Part shown: positions 10,151 through 20,007 of the stretch, piece by piece | Layout: each line of letters begins with the position of its first letter | Position numbering within the stretch: the first letter of the stretch is position 1 | Assembly: GCA_050018415.1 (NCBI GenBank) | Contig: JBEKAB010000017.1 | Coordinates: 17,818-81,817 of the forward strand | Origin: UBA1161 sp002311745 | Lineage (GTDB): Bacteria > Planctomycetota > Phycisphaerae > Tepidisphaerales > Tepidisphaeraceae | Direction of reading: 5' to 3' | DNA length: 64,000 nt | Translations under genes and position numbers: made by a program | Notes under the pieces: generated by a model | Seen by the model: only the letters and a program-made list of their open reading frames with translations | What the model was told of the DNA's origin: nothing | Database searches by the model: none

Positions 10151-11053
10151 ATGTCTTCACATCATCGAGTAAAGTTTCATTCGTCGCGTCGGCGTCGCTC
10201 GGATGCGTTCCTTCGCTCGGCCGTGGCTGAGGCTCTGGAACGCCGGAGGTTGCTCAGCACCTTCACAGTCACCACCTTGGTCGACTCTGGGGCAGGCACT
10301 CTGCGCCAGGCCATCATCGATGCCGATGCGGCTGGCGGCACGGATATCATTAACTTCGCCAGCGGTCTTACCGGCACGGTCGACCTCGCCAGCACACTTC
10401 CTAACCTCACCGCCAACATCACCATCAATGGTTTCGGCGCTGGTCTTCTCACCGTCAATGGCCACGGTCACGGCACTGTTTTTTCGGTTAACAGCGGCGT
10501 CACCGCCCAAATCCAGAATCTCGCGATCACCGGCGGCATCGCCGCCAGCGGCGGCGGCATCGCCAATCATGGCACGCTTACGCTCGCCAACTCCACGATC
10601 AGCGGAAACAGTGCAAGCGACGCCGGCGGCGGTATTTTCAACGACCGAAACCACACGCTCACAATAACGAATTCAACCGTGAGCGGAAACTTCGCCAGCT
10701 ATCTCGGCGGCGGCATCAACAACGATGGTCTCCTCACCATCACTAACTCGACCGTCAGCGCGAACTCTTGCCCGAACGGCGGCGGCATCCTCAACAACGC
10801 CACTGTCACAGTCAACAACTCCACCATCAGCGGAAATACTGCCGAGTTCCACGGCGGCGGCATCGACAACGGCGGATCCACCGCCGTCGGTCTCATCCTG
10901 CCCCTATCCGTGTCCTCCCCCAATCCATCGGCGCCGCAAGTTACACGGCTGACTACTGGTCCTTCACCACCAGCGGCGGGTATGCCATCATCACGGTCAA
11001 CTGTGGCGCTCGACGATCATGAAGGGAATTGCCGATCCGGGGGGCGACATTGA
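10151..11053 (+). pseudogene. LEPR-type secreted beta-helix protein, 3' end frameshifted
   Basis: The start is the ATG at 10151 after a GGAAGGGAGAGGAA ribosome site. The N-terminus has an arginine-rich leader and the LEPR-like export motif EALERRRLLS. A CSLREAI-like segment follows (VDSGAGTLRQAIIDADAAGG), then polymorphic beta-helix repeats of the type GGGIxNxGTLTLxNSTISGN (roughly residues 130-245). After about nt 10900 the frame turns into low-quality Pro/Ser/Arg sequence and ends at 11053. The expected continuation, a pre-peptidase-like domain (SIGAASYTADYWSFTTSGGY and later ATLNATLEILDSSGK), is readable in another frame (about 10919-11118) and is itself broken by a stop at 11020. So at least one frameshift and one nonsense change have occurred, and the 300-residue product is a truncated relic of a longer secreted protein. 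Confidence 0.7.
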
Positions 11054-11429
11054 ATGCCACCCTCGAGATTTTGGACTCCAGCGGAAAACCCGTGGTCGCC
11101 GCAACGTTGTTTTTTCCTAGACAAATAGAGGCATGAGTGTTACGTATGTAATTTGGCGGGTGAAAATGCGGCATCCCTTATCCTTGGTTTCGATAGCAAT
11201 GGGCGGCGGCGGCGCTAGGCTACTGGCGACCCTGCCGATGTGATTTGAGGGGGCAGTTCACGGATCTTCGCCGCACGTCTTCTGGGGAATGCCGAGTGGT
11301 CGTAAGACGGAATCCCAGATGGACGCAACGGCGAGAGGAGCCCGTCTCGCAACAACAGATCGGCATCCAAACCGCGGGCACGGCGCCGACGGAATCAAGA
11401 CGCCAAACACCGAGATTCCCGGAGGAATC
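11054..11429. other. Intergenic region with decayed 3' remnant of the beta-helix gene
   Basis: The first ~65 bases still encode, out of frame with the upstream gene, the piece ATLNATLEILDSSGK of a pre-peptidase-like domain. The rest shows no gene. A GGAGGA ribosome site lies at 11421-11426, just before the next gene. Confidence 0.5.
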
Positions 11430-14366
11430 ATGTCCCACCTAATGCTGGAATTGTTGGAGAAACGGGTCTTGTTCAGCACGGTTTCCGATTTGTGCGAGGT
11501 GCCCTTCTTCAACGCCGAGGAGTCAGACCCCAGCGGCATTCTGAATCGTTTTGGCGGTCCCGAAATTCCCGGAATCCACGCCACAGTGGCGTGGACCAGC
11601 GCAGTGGTCCATTCGGGTAATAGATCGTTGGTTTGCTCCACCAACCAGCCGATTGCTCCAGGCGGGTTCGATTTCTACGGATTTGGGCTGACGGGATTTG
11701 GCTCTGTACGCGGCTCTGCCGCGTACATTGACACCCGCGATATCTCACATTACGGATCCTTTCAGTTTTGGTTGCGCAATGCGACGGGTGCTTCCTTCAC
11801 GCTCAATTTCGAGATCAAGGATTATCGCGGTGACGACGGGGAAAAAGGGGTGTATTCCACGATTGTCTCAGCGGACGACGTGTGGTCGAAGGTGACGGTT
11901 CCTCTGGATGGCCTAACGCTTATCGGCCAACCCGATTTGTCCCGGGCCAAGGTCATGGCTTTCGTCTTTCTGGCCAGCGAAGGATCGCCGGTCAATGGGA
12001 ACATTTATTTCGACGACATGTGCTTCCAAGAACCCGGGCCAGCAATCGATGCGGCGACGGCCCCGCTGGAAACGATTGCCGCCGATCTTGCACGGCGGCA
12101 GTTTCTGGCGCTATACGGAGCACGAGACCGAACGAACGGGCTGCTACCGAACATATCGGCCCACGCCGACATTTTGGCGTTGAACGTAACTGCTGGCGTG
12201 GTTGCCGCGACACCGACCGCCATTGATCGAGGTTGGATCACGGCTGCGGAAGCGAACGACTGGGTCGCACAATTGACGGGGTCATTGAACGCGATCCTCG
12301 ATCACGCGACCTATTTGCCGCCCCGCTACTATGATCGCGTCACTCTTGCCCCAGCGCTAGTGCATGAGGAATCTCCTGAGGACGCGGCATTCATGTTTTT
12401 GGCGCTGTATCGGTACGCCGGGCTTTCCAGCACGTCAGCGTCACTCACGGCGGCAATCGAGAGCGTCCTCGCTCGTTTCAATTTCGAAGCGTTCTCCACG
12501 GCTCAAGGTTGGAAATTGGCGTACGAGATCGATACCCAGCAGTTCACCGCCGGGACCTACGACGGTTATAGCGGCGAGATTCCGGTATTGTCGCTGGCCG
12601 CGGATCTTAGTACGACCTACCACGTCGACATGGGGACGAACTACAACAGCGGCGTCAGCCGCGTTCAGACAAGCCTTCCCGGCGAGACGGCGCAATTCCT
12701 GGTGCACAGCAGCGCTGATCTTCGCGCCCCATTCATGCAGTGGCTGCCCGATTTGTTCTTCAAGACGGCGGATCGGGATCTCGATACGTATCCGGACCCG
12801 GCATTGCGCGCCAATCCGCACGACAATGCCGTGACATACCAGGCGCAAGTGGATGCCGCGTTGGCTGAAGCGGGTCGCGCCGGGATGCTGCAGCCCGATG
12901 CGGGCGATGACGGTTCCGGCGAATCCTATCACGAGTTTTCGATATGGAGCGACTTCGGGCAGCCGGCCTTGTACATGCCATGGTCCGCCACCCTGGCCCT
13001 GCTGGGAGATCCCCTTGCCGCCGACCAATCCATCCGTCAGTCCATAGAGCACGGATTGACGGGTCCGTTCGGGTTGACGGATTCGGCGATCTGGTTGACG
13101 GGGCAGAGCGATCCCGCGACGTTTACGGCGCGCAACGATCTTTGGAACACGACGCTGTCGACCTTGGCGCTTGTGCAGTGGCTTTATTCCAATGACAGCG
13201 CATTGGCCGCGATGCCGGCGGTGCAGGGCGCGTTGAACCAGGTATTCCAGCCGAACGATCGCCCGTCCGTATCGATCGGCGACAGCTATATTTATGAGAG
13301 CGCTCCTGGCAAGATTTTTGCGGCGGTACCGATCGTCCTCTCCGCCCCGGCGGCGCAAAACGTCGTCGTGCAGTACACGACCGTTGCGGACACGGCGCAA
13401 TCGAACGTGGATTACACGTCGCTTCTGAGCAGCCTCACGATATTGGCGGGTCAAACGCAAGGGACAATCCTGGTCCCGATTTCCAGCAGCCCCGATTCCG
13501 AGTCCAAACAATTCTTCGTGCGGCTCATCACGGCGGACAACACCAGGCTAGGCAAAGACATCGCCACGGTGAAGATCAATGTCACCATGGCAGCACCCCA
13601 GGTGACAGGCGTGAGCGTGGACTCGACCGCATGGTCTTCGAGCTTCCCGTACCAGGCAGCGGGTTACGCAATTCCTGCTGGATCGGCCCAACTGACCGAC
13701 CTGCCCTGGATCAACCTGAATCAGATCAACATCGTCTTCAGCCAAAACGTCAACGTGGCGGAGAGTTCGCTACAGTTGCTGGGCGTCAACACCCCAAGCT
13801 ACAGTTTCAGCGGGTTCAGCTACAACGCCACGACCGATACGGCGACCTGGACGCTGACTCAGCCGATCGGAGCCGACAAGCTATTGATCGATCTGAGCGA
13901 CTCGGTGACCAATACCTCGGGGGTCGCCCTGGACGGGGAATGGAGCGATGGGGTCAGCACTTATCCCTCGGGCAACGGCACGCCCGGCGGAGCGTTCCTG
14001 TTCAGCTTGAACGTATTGCCGGGGGATGAGAATCAATCCGGCGGGGTCAACATTCTGGACACGGTGTCGGTGGCGCACCTTCAGGGCAGCACCACTTTGA
14101 CGCCCGCGACCTATTCGATCTTCGCGGATGTGAACGGCAGCGGCGGCATCAACGTGCTGGACACCCTTGCGACCAATAGCCGCCAGGGCTCAGTCTTGCC
14201 ATCAGGAAGCCCCGCCGCGGCGGTGCTGTCGGTTGCGGTAACCGATTGGAGCTTGACGCCGACGGCCACGGTATCTCCAGGCGATATCGCCGGTGGTCAG
14301 TGGTTGGCCACAATGGTGCTGCACGAAAAGCAACGCCATTTGGTCAGAACGCTGAAGATTTTGTGA
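11430..14366 (+). CDS. Secreted glucoamylase-like protein with Calx-beta and dockerin-like domains
   Basis: I chose the ATG at 11430 because GGAGGA lies four bases upstream and the protein then begins with a LEPR-type motif (LELLEKRVLFS). The frame is open further upstream to 11289 without signal-like sequence. Order over 978 residues: a jelly-roll, carbohydrate-binding-like domain (~20-190); an alpha/alpha-toroid region resembling glucoamylase-type proteins (~205-605, with DRTNGLLPN, DILALNVTAGVVAA, RGWITAAEA and GESYHEFSIWSDFGQPAL); a Calx-beta domain (~610-715, PSVSIGDSYIYESAPGKIF); the shared C-terminal module (~722-860); and two dockerin-type loops (~865-905). The likely role is binding and hydrolysis of an extracellular polysaccharide, but I cannot name the catalytic residues or the substrate. 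Its tail (VLHEKQRHLVRTLKIL) differs from the PNHHKRGVLA tail of its neighbours. Confidence 0.8.
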   Translation: MSHLMLELLEKRVLFSTVSDLCEVPFFNAEESDPSGILNRFGGPEIPGIHATVAWTSAVVHSGNRSLVCSTNQPIAPGGFDFYGFGLTGFGSVRGSAAYIDTRDISHYGSFQFWLRNATGASFTLNFEIKDYRGDDGEKGVYSTIVSADDVWSKVTVPLDGLTLIGQPDLSRAKVMAFVFLASEGSPVNGNIYFDDMCFQEPGPAIDAATAPLETIAADLARRQFLALYGARDRTNGLLPNISAHADILALNVTAGVVAATPTAIDRGWITAAEANDWVAQLTGSLNAILDHATYLPPRYYDRVTLAPALVHEESPEDAAFMFLALYRYAGLSSTSASLTAAIESVLARFNFEAFSTAQGWKLAYEIDTQQFTAGTYDGYSGEIPVLSLAADLSTTYHVDMGTNYNSGVSRVQTSLPGETAQFLVHSSADLRAPFMQWLPDLFFKTADRDLDTYPDPALRANPHDNAVTYQAQVDAALAEAGRAGMLQPDAGDDGSGESYHEFSIWSDFGQPALYMPWSATLALLGDPLAADQSIRQSIEHGLTGPFGLTDSAIWLTGQSDPATFTARNDLWNTTLSTLALVQWLYSNDSALAAMPAVQGALNQVFQPNDRPSVSIGDSYIYESAPGKIFAAVPIVLSAPAAQNVVVQYTTVADTAQSNVDYTSLLSSLTILAGQTQGTILVPISSSPDSESKQFFVRLITADNTRLGKDIATVKINVTMAAPQVTGVSVDSTAWSSSFPYQAAGYAIPAGSAQLTDLPWINLNQINIVFSQNVNVAESSLQLLGVNTPSYSFSGFSYNATTDTATWTLTQPIGADKLLIDLSDSVTNTSGVALDGEWSDGVSTYPSGNGTPGGAFLFSLNVLPGDENQSGGVNILDTVSVAHLQGSTTLTPATYSIFADVNGSGGINVLDTLATNSRQGSVLPSGSPAAAVLSVAVTDWSLTPTATVSPGDIAGGQWLATMVLHEKQRHLVRTLKIL

Positions 14367-14449
14367 ATTGACGGATTCCACGGGGTATATTAAAGGCGTA
14401 AGTCTTGGCCGGTGGGTAGGTAGTTGCGGAGGCGGCTAGGCGAACGCCG

Positions 14450-16081
14450 ATGACATCGAAGCCAAAGCAAATATTCGAGGCGCTGGAGCCGCGCCTGCTG
14501 TTGTCGGCCCTGTTTTCCGACGATTTCAACGGAACGGTGGGTGCCGGCCCGTCTTCCGCGTGGACAGCTTTTGAAACTAGCGACCCCAACAATCCGGCGG
14601 TTCATTACACCAACACGACGGCCGCGCAAGCCAGCGCCAGCGACCCCGCGACGCTGCAGATCGTCAGCGATGCTCAAGCGAATGATGGCAAGGCATTGGC
14701 TATGACGCTGCTGCCGGACCCCAGCGGTAATGGAACGTACGATTCCGCGGAAATCTGCACCGAGGTTGATCCAGCTGGCAGCAGCCTCGAATACGGCCAC
14801 ATCGAGGCCCGGATAAAGTTACCGGGCGGTCCTAATAGCGGCGCCATCTGGCCGGCGTTCTGGATCCTCGGCGACAACATCAGCACGATCAACTGGCCCG
14901 CGTGCGGCGAAGTCGACATCATGGAGAACAAGGGCACTGAGTCCGGAACCAACCACTCCACGCTGCATGGCCCAATGTCCGATGGCAGCGACTTTAATGG
15001 GGGGGCCGGAGTGAGCGCTGCCTATACCCTGTCCGGCAACCAGAACTTTTACTCCAACTACCACGTATTCGCGATGGATTGGAAACCCAACTCCATCACG
15101 TTTTCGGTCGACGGCACCGTGTTCCGCACCTTCACCCCCGCCGACCTCCCCGCAGGGGGTAGCTGGGTATTCAATGGCCATCCGTTCTTCATAATCCTTG
15201 ACGTCTGCGAGGGAGCACCATTCGCGCCGGGAACAATCACCAGCCCACAGACCATGTACGTGGATTACGTCCACGTCACCGCGCCTCAAGTTATGAACGT
15301 CACAGTTGACGGGACCGCCTGGAGCTCCGGTTTCCTCAGCTACCTGGGCAGCCTGAACGCGGCCAACGTCGGCGGATATTCCATCCCCACCGGCTCGGCG
15401 CAGCTCAAGACGTTGCCCTGGAGCAACCTGAATCAGATCAACATCGTCTTCAGCCAGAACGTGAATGTGACGCAGAGTTCTTTGCAGCTCGTCGGCCTCA
15501 ATGTGCCAAGCTACACCTTCAGCAACTTCAGCTATAACTCCGCCACTGACACCGCGAGCTGGACGCTCAATGCTCCGATCGGCGACGACAAGCTGCTGAT
15601 CGACTTAAGCGGCTCGGTGGCCAATACCTCTGGGACCGCCCTGGACGGGTCATGGACGGATGGGGTCAGCAGCTATCCTTCGGGCAACGGGACGGCGGGG
15701 ACGCCGTTCATGTTCAGTTTGAACGTGTTACCGGGGGATGAGAATCAGTCCGGCGGGGTGAACGTGCTGGACACGGTCGCGGTGGCACATCTTCAGGGAA
15801 GCAGCACGTCGACGCCTGCGACGTATTCGATCTTTGCGGACGTGAACGGCAGCGGGGGCATCAACGTGCTGGACACACTGGCGACCAACAGCCGCCAAGG
15901 CTCAGTTTTGCCCGCAGGAAGCCCGATTGTGCCGTCCAGTAGCGGCGTTGCCGCAACGGCGGCGGCGCTGCTGACCGCATCTTCGGGGCAGGCACAACAG
16001 TTCTCTACAGTGCCGATTGCAGCCGATTCGCTGCTAAAGCGCGAGCGGTTCGGCGTCCGCGGCGTGCTGGCAAGCACCTGA
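14450..16081 (+). CDS. Secreted GH16 beta-glucanase with dockerin-like C-terminus
   Basis: The 543-residue protein begins with the clear planctomycete export motif EALEPRLLLS (residues 10-19). The catalytic domain covers about residues 20-282 and has the GH16 signature GEVDIMEN, with E154 as nucleophile, D156 as helper and E159 as acid/base. Supporting motifs are GHIEARIKLP, AIWPAFWILG, YHVFAMDWKPNSITFSVDG and MYVDYVHV. GH16 enzymes cut beta-1,3/1,4-glucans, agar, carrageenan or xyloglucan; the sequence alone does not settle which. The shared module (~285-425) and two dockerin-type loops (DENQSGGVNVLD and DVNGSGGINVLD) follow. The tail ends VRGVLAST. It follows the glucoamylase-like gene by 83 bp in the same direction and may be co-expressed with it. 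Confidence 0.92.
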   Translation: MTSKPKQIFEALEPRLLLSALFSDDFNGTVGAGPSSAWTAFETSDPNNPAVHYTNTTAAQASASDPATLQIVSDAQANDGKALAMTLLPDPSGNGTYDSAEICTEVDPAGSSLEYGHIEARIKLPGGPNSGAIWPAFWILGDNISTINWPACGEVDIMENKGTESGTNHSTLHGPMSDGSDFNGGAGVSAAYTLSGNQNFYSNYHVFAMDWKPNSITFSVDGTVFRTFTPADLPAGGSWVFNGHPFFIILDVCEGAPFAPGTITSPQTMYVDYVHVTAPQVMNVTVDGTAWSSGFLSYLGSLNAANVGGYSIPTGSAQLKTLPWSNLNQINIVFSQNVNVTQSSLQLVGLNVPSYTFSNFSYNSATDTASWTLNAPIGDDKLLIDLSGSVANTSGTALDGSWTDGVSSYPSGNGTAGTPFMFSLNVLPGDENQSGGVNVLDTVAVAHLQGSSTSTPATYSIFADVNGSGGINVLDTLATNSRQGSVLPAGSPIVPSSSGVAATAAALLTASSGQAQQFSTVPIAADSLLKRERFGVRGVLAST

Positions 16082-16207
16082 AAGACTTACGCAATAGACG
16101 AATGCATTGTCGCAAAACAGGAAATGAATTTCATGCCCCTTTGCCAATATTAATCGCTGATTTTCCGGGCCTCCCAATCTCGTTGTCGCAAATCCATAAA
16201 AAAGTGA

Positions 16208-16235
16208 TTGCAGTTTTGCGTCCCTTATGTATCAT
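16208..16235 (+). promoter_or_regulatory. Possible sigma-70-type promoter of the PEP-CTERM gene
   Basis: TTGCAG at 16208-16213 and TATCAT at 16230-16235 are separated by 16 bases, about 75 bp upstream of the start codon, within an AT-richer stretch. This is a match by eye only. Confidence 0.25.
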
Positions 16236-16309
16236 TCCCCAGGTCTTGTACCTGCCGGAGTCTGTGGGCTTGGAGGTAGGGGACGCAATTCTACGAGAGG
16301 GAGAGGATC

Positions 16310-16939
16310 ATGAAGACGAGTGTCCGTGTCTTGGGTGTGGGCGCGATTCTCGCGGCAGTTTCTGCTGCGCGCGCGGCTGTCAGCGTTGCAGTGCAGAGCG
16401 AAACAATTCCCTGGTCTTCCAGTGGCTTTTTCGACGTTTACGTCGAAGTGACGGGAACCGGCAATCCCAGCCTCGCAGGCTGGCAGTCACTGGTGGACCT
16501 GAACACCTCGGCCGGACAGCCGACGGGGATGTCATTCGGTACGCCGACGGTTACTGACGTATCACCGTCGGTGCGAACGATGGCATTGGGAGTCGATTCC
16601 AACTTCACCACCCCCAATGGCGTTTTGACGAATACGTCTTCAGAGGTTTCTGCGACACAATACCTCTCCAGTGGTTCCGAGCCTTTGGATAGCGAGAATC
16701 TCGACGGCCTGATGCGCGTTCCCTTCACCCTGGCTCCTGGTGCTAATGGGACATTCCTGATCACCCTGTCCACCGATGTGAACACCGGCACGGTATTGTC
16801 CGATAGTCAGGGGAGCCCAATCACCTATGCGCCGGTGAATGGCTCAATCACGGTGGTGCCAGAGCCGACCGGACTGTCGCTCTTGTTGCTAGCATCTGTC
16901 GGTTTGGCGCACCGCGGGCGGCGCGCCTTAGCAGCCTAG
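16310..16939 (+). CDS. PEP-CTERM sorting-domain protein
   Basis: The start is the ATG at 16310 after a GAGAGGGAGAGG ribosome site. The 209-residue product has an N-terminal signal peptide (hydrophobic stretch VLGVGAILAAVSAARAA), a central beta-rich domain without known catalytic motifs, and a C-terminal sorting signal of PEP-CTERM form: VPEP at about 184-187, a hydrophobic helix (TGLSLLLLASVGLA) and a basic end (HRGRR). In this family the signal is recognised by an exosortase, and the protein is secreted to the envelope or exopolysaccharide. No exosortase gene is in the window. The function of the central domain is not recognised. Confidence 0.88.
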   Translation: MKTSVRVLGVGAILAAVSAARAAVSVAVQSETIPWSSSGFFDVYVEVTGTGNPSLAGWQSLVDLNTSAGQPTGMSFGTPTVTDVSPSVRTMALGVDSNFTTPNGVLTNTSSEVSATQYLSSGSEPLDSENLDGLMRVPFTLAPGANGTFLITLSTDVNTGTVLSDSQGSPITYAPVNGSITVVPEPTGLSLLLLASVGLAHRGRRALAA

Positions 16940-17608
16940 ATCGCGATTTCAGACTGACCAGCGGCCGGAGAGAGGGCGCTGGTTAACGTGATCGATCTGC
17001 CGCGGCGCTGGAGATTACCTTTTGAATCGGAGAGCATGGCCGTGATGGCCGTGTGACGCCCGGGCACAAGCCTCGCGGCAGCGTCGTTTCTGATGCGAGA
17101 TGGAAAACGAGAATCTACATGGCTGGCCCGTCGGGATTTTCGGAAATAGGTAGGGAGTTCTAATCTCGCCTGCCCGCCCAGCCACCTGGCGATGCCGCCC
17201 ATCGCCGAGGTTCAGGATCGCCAGCGACCGCCTGCGCCTGTAGCTGCCGCGATAAGTGTCCACCCTTCCAGCCATCGTGATCGCCTGCGGCTTGGCTCCA
17301 AATCCATGGCCACGAAATACATGATTGGCGTCGATGTCGAACTTGTCGAGACATCGACCCATTGCAGCATTTCAAAATGCTGTTGCAAATACCTTGACTT
17401 TTCGCTTCGCGATGCACGACAATGCCGACCAGCTTTGAGGTGATGTTCGCGAAGTTCTGCGGTTGGGGAAGAATCGCGGGCTGAGGGAAATTCGGGTTCT
17501 CAGAGCGGTCCTCCCAAAAATTCAAAGCGCAATGTCGTCGCGCCAACGGCATAGGGCTTCCGTTGAGTCGCGGCGGCTGAGGGAAAACGCCGAGAGCGGA
17601 GGTGCTTC
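16940..17608. other. Gene-free stretch with small dyads
   Basis: I see no convincing gene in this ~670-bp stretch. It contains a perfect 9-bp inverted repeat GTCGATGTC/GACATCGAC (17330-17358) directly followed by a dyad around CAGCATTT/AAATGCTG (17365-17382). These could be a transcript hairpin or binding sites. The ATG of the next gene at 17609 is preceded by GCGGAGG. Confidence 0.4.
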
Positions 17609-20007
17609 ATGTTGCGACGGGGACAGCGGCGACGAAAAGTTGCCGTTCGCGGGCGGAGCGTTCACAGACATCCACTGTTTTGCGAAATTCTGGAAAGACG
17701 ACTGCTTCTCTCCACGGTCAACTGGACCGGTGCGGGGGATGGCGTGAATTGGACGGACCCCAACAACTGGTCCACTCATTCAACGCCAGGCACATCAGAC
17801 GACGTCATCATCTCCGCTGCGGGCAATCCGACGATTCAACTCGCTTTGGGAACGCAGTCCGTGAATAGCGTCACGAGCAGTGATCCGATCAATGTTGCGG
17901 GTGCGACGCTGCAAGTTGCGACGAGATTTCAGTTTTCGGCGAATGTTTTCCTAGGTGCCGCCGGGACGATCAAGGGCGGGACGATCACAGGGACGGGCGG
18001 AGCGGAGTTGGTGCCGGGATCCAACTCCGACAACCCCGGGACGCTGGATGGGGTAACGATCGATACGGGGACGGTGGTGGATCGGGCGGCAGCAGATGGG
18101 ACAGCAGTGACGCCAGCGGATCGAGGGGCAGCAGCGAGGGCAGCGGGGAAGCCAGTGGTTCGAGCGGCAGCGGCGTAGGCGCTGGCGGTGGTGGACCAAG
18201 CAGTGGTGGTCCCGGCGGCAGTGGCAGCTCCGGAGGTACAGGCGGCGGTGCCGGTGGACCGGGCAGTTCCGGTGGCGGTGGAAGTTCCAGCGGCGGTGGG
18301 AGCAGCACGGGTGGCAGCAGTGGATCCGGCGATTACATCCCGCCGCACGATCCCAACGACATTGTCGGCCCGGTCGGCTATTCCGATGCGAATCTCGTCG
18401 GTTATGGACCGTTGGCCTACACCATCGACTTCGAGAACGCCTCGACCGCGGCGGGCCCGGCGGACGATATCATCGTCACCAACCAGCTTGATCCCAACAT
18501 GGATTGGCGCACGCTGCAGATCACGCAGGTTACCTTTGGTTCCAACGTGATCAACGTGCCTTCCGGTCGAAGCTTCTTCACCGACACGGTTGACCTTCGA
18601 CCGGAAGGATCGAACCTGCTGGTTCTCATCCAGATCTCGCTGGATACCACCACTGGCATTCTCACAGCCGAGCTGAAGGGCATCGATCCGACCACGGGCG
18701 AGATCCCCGTGGATCCGATGCTCGGCATCCTGCCACCCAACGACGCCAACAACGATGGTGAAGGACATATTTCATACACGATCAAGCCCAAGACGGGCCT
18801 GCCCAGTGGCACAATCGTGAGCAACTCGGCCTCAGTCGTCTTTGACACGCAGGCCCCGATCTTGACCAACACCGTGACCAATGAGCTTGACGTGACTGCA
18901 CCCAATAGCCAGGTCGTGTCATTGCCGGCAACCAGCAACGGTCAGTTCACCGTCAGCTGGGCGGGCAGCGACGACGCCGGTGGTTCGGGCGTCGCCGGGT
19001 TTGACGTGTATGTCGCCGTGGATGGGGGTGCATTCAATCTTTGGCTGAATGCTACTACTAACACCTCCGCCACCTATACGGGCAGCCCTGGCCATACCTA
19101 CGAATTCTTCAGCGTTGCCCACGACAACGTAGGCAACCAGCAGCCCACGCCATCGGCCGCACAAGCCACCACTACCGCCGTGGTACCGCCGCAGGTGGTC
19201 GACGTGGTGGTGGACGGCTCTGACTGGAGCGGCAGCTTCCTCAGCTACCTGGCCAGCCTAAATGCGGCCAACGTCGGCGGCTATTCCATTTCCACGGGAT
19301 CGTCCCAATTGAAGACATTGCCCTGGACGAATCTCAACCAGATCGACATCGTCTTCAGCCAAAACGTCAACGTGCAGGAAAGTTCGCTGCAACTGCTGGG
19401 CGTAAATGTCCCCAGCTACAGCTTCAGCGGGTTCAGCTACAATGCCGCAACGGACACGGCGACCTGGACGCTGACTCAGCCGATCGCAGCCGACAAGCTG
19501 CTGATCGATCTGAGCGACTCGGTGACCAATACATCGGGGCTCGCCCTGGACGGGGAATGGAGCGACGGGGTCACCACTTATCCCTCGGGCAACGGCACGC
19601 CCGGCGGAGCGTTCATGTTCAGCTTGAACGTTTTGCCGGGGGACGAGAATCAGTCCGGCGGGGTGAACGTGCTTGACACGGTATCGGTGGCTCACCTTCA
19701 AGGCAGCAGCGCTTCGACGCCCGGGACGACCTATTCGATCTTCGCGGACGTGAACGGCAGCGGCGGCATCAACGTGCTGGACACGCTTGCGACCAACAGC
19801 CGCCAGGCCTCGACATTGCCCAGCGGCACTCCGGCGGTCCCGGCCGTGGTGACTTTAACGGCCACGCCAGCGACCAGGACAGTGAAAGTGGCTGCGTCGA
19901 TGGTATCGGCGCCAACGGCGTCCCCGACGGTTTTTTCCACGACGCCGATTACCAGCAGCTTATTGCTACCCAATCACCACAAGCGGGGCGTGCTGGCGGA
20001 GGCATGA
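17609..20007 (+). pseudogene. LEPR-type secreted dockerin protein split by a frameshift
   Basis: The first part (17609 to about 18060) has an arginine-rich leader, the motif CEILERRLLLS, a TVNWTGAGDGVNWTDPNNWS segment and autotransporter-like repeats. In that frame translation would end at 18178. The second part is open in another frame and begins within a Gly/Ser-rich linker (~18065-18345). It continues with a conserved-repeat domain (VGYSDANLVGYGPLAYTIDF, DIIVTNQLDPNMDWRTLQIT), an Ig-like region, the shared C-terminal module and two dockerin-type loops, ending LLLPNHHKRGVLAEA at 20007. The switch falls at about 18050-18070, where the first frame still reads GTLDGVTIDTGT and the second has just entered the GGSGG linker. 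A frameshift or a small out-of-frame deletion explains this. Whether any full-length product is made is unknown. Confidence 0.75.

Noticed and set aside
17015..17362. 115-codon minus-strand frame in the gap before the split LEPR gene
   Set aside because: It has no recognisable motif, no ribosome site, and the stretch is rich in dyads.
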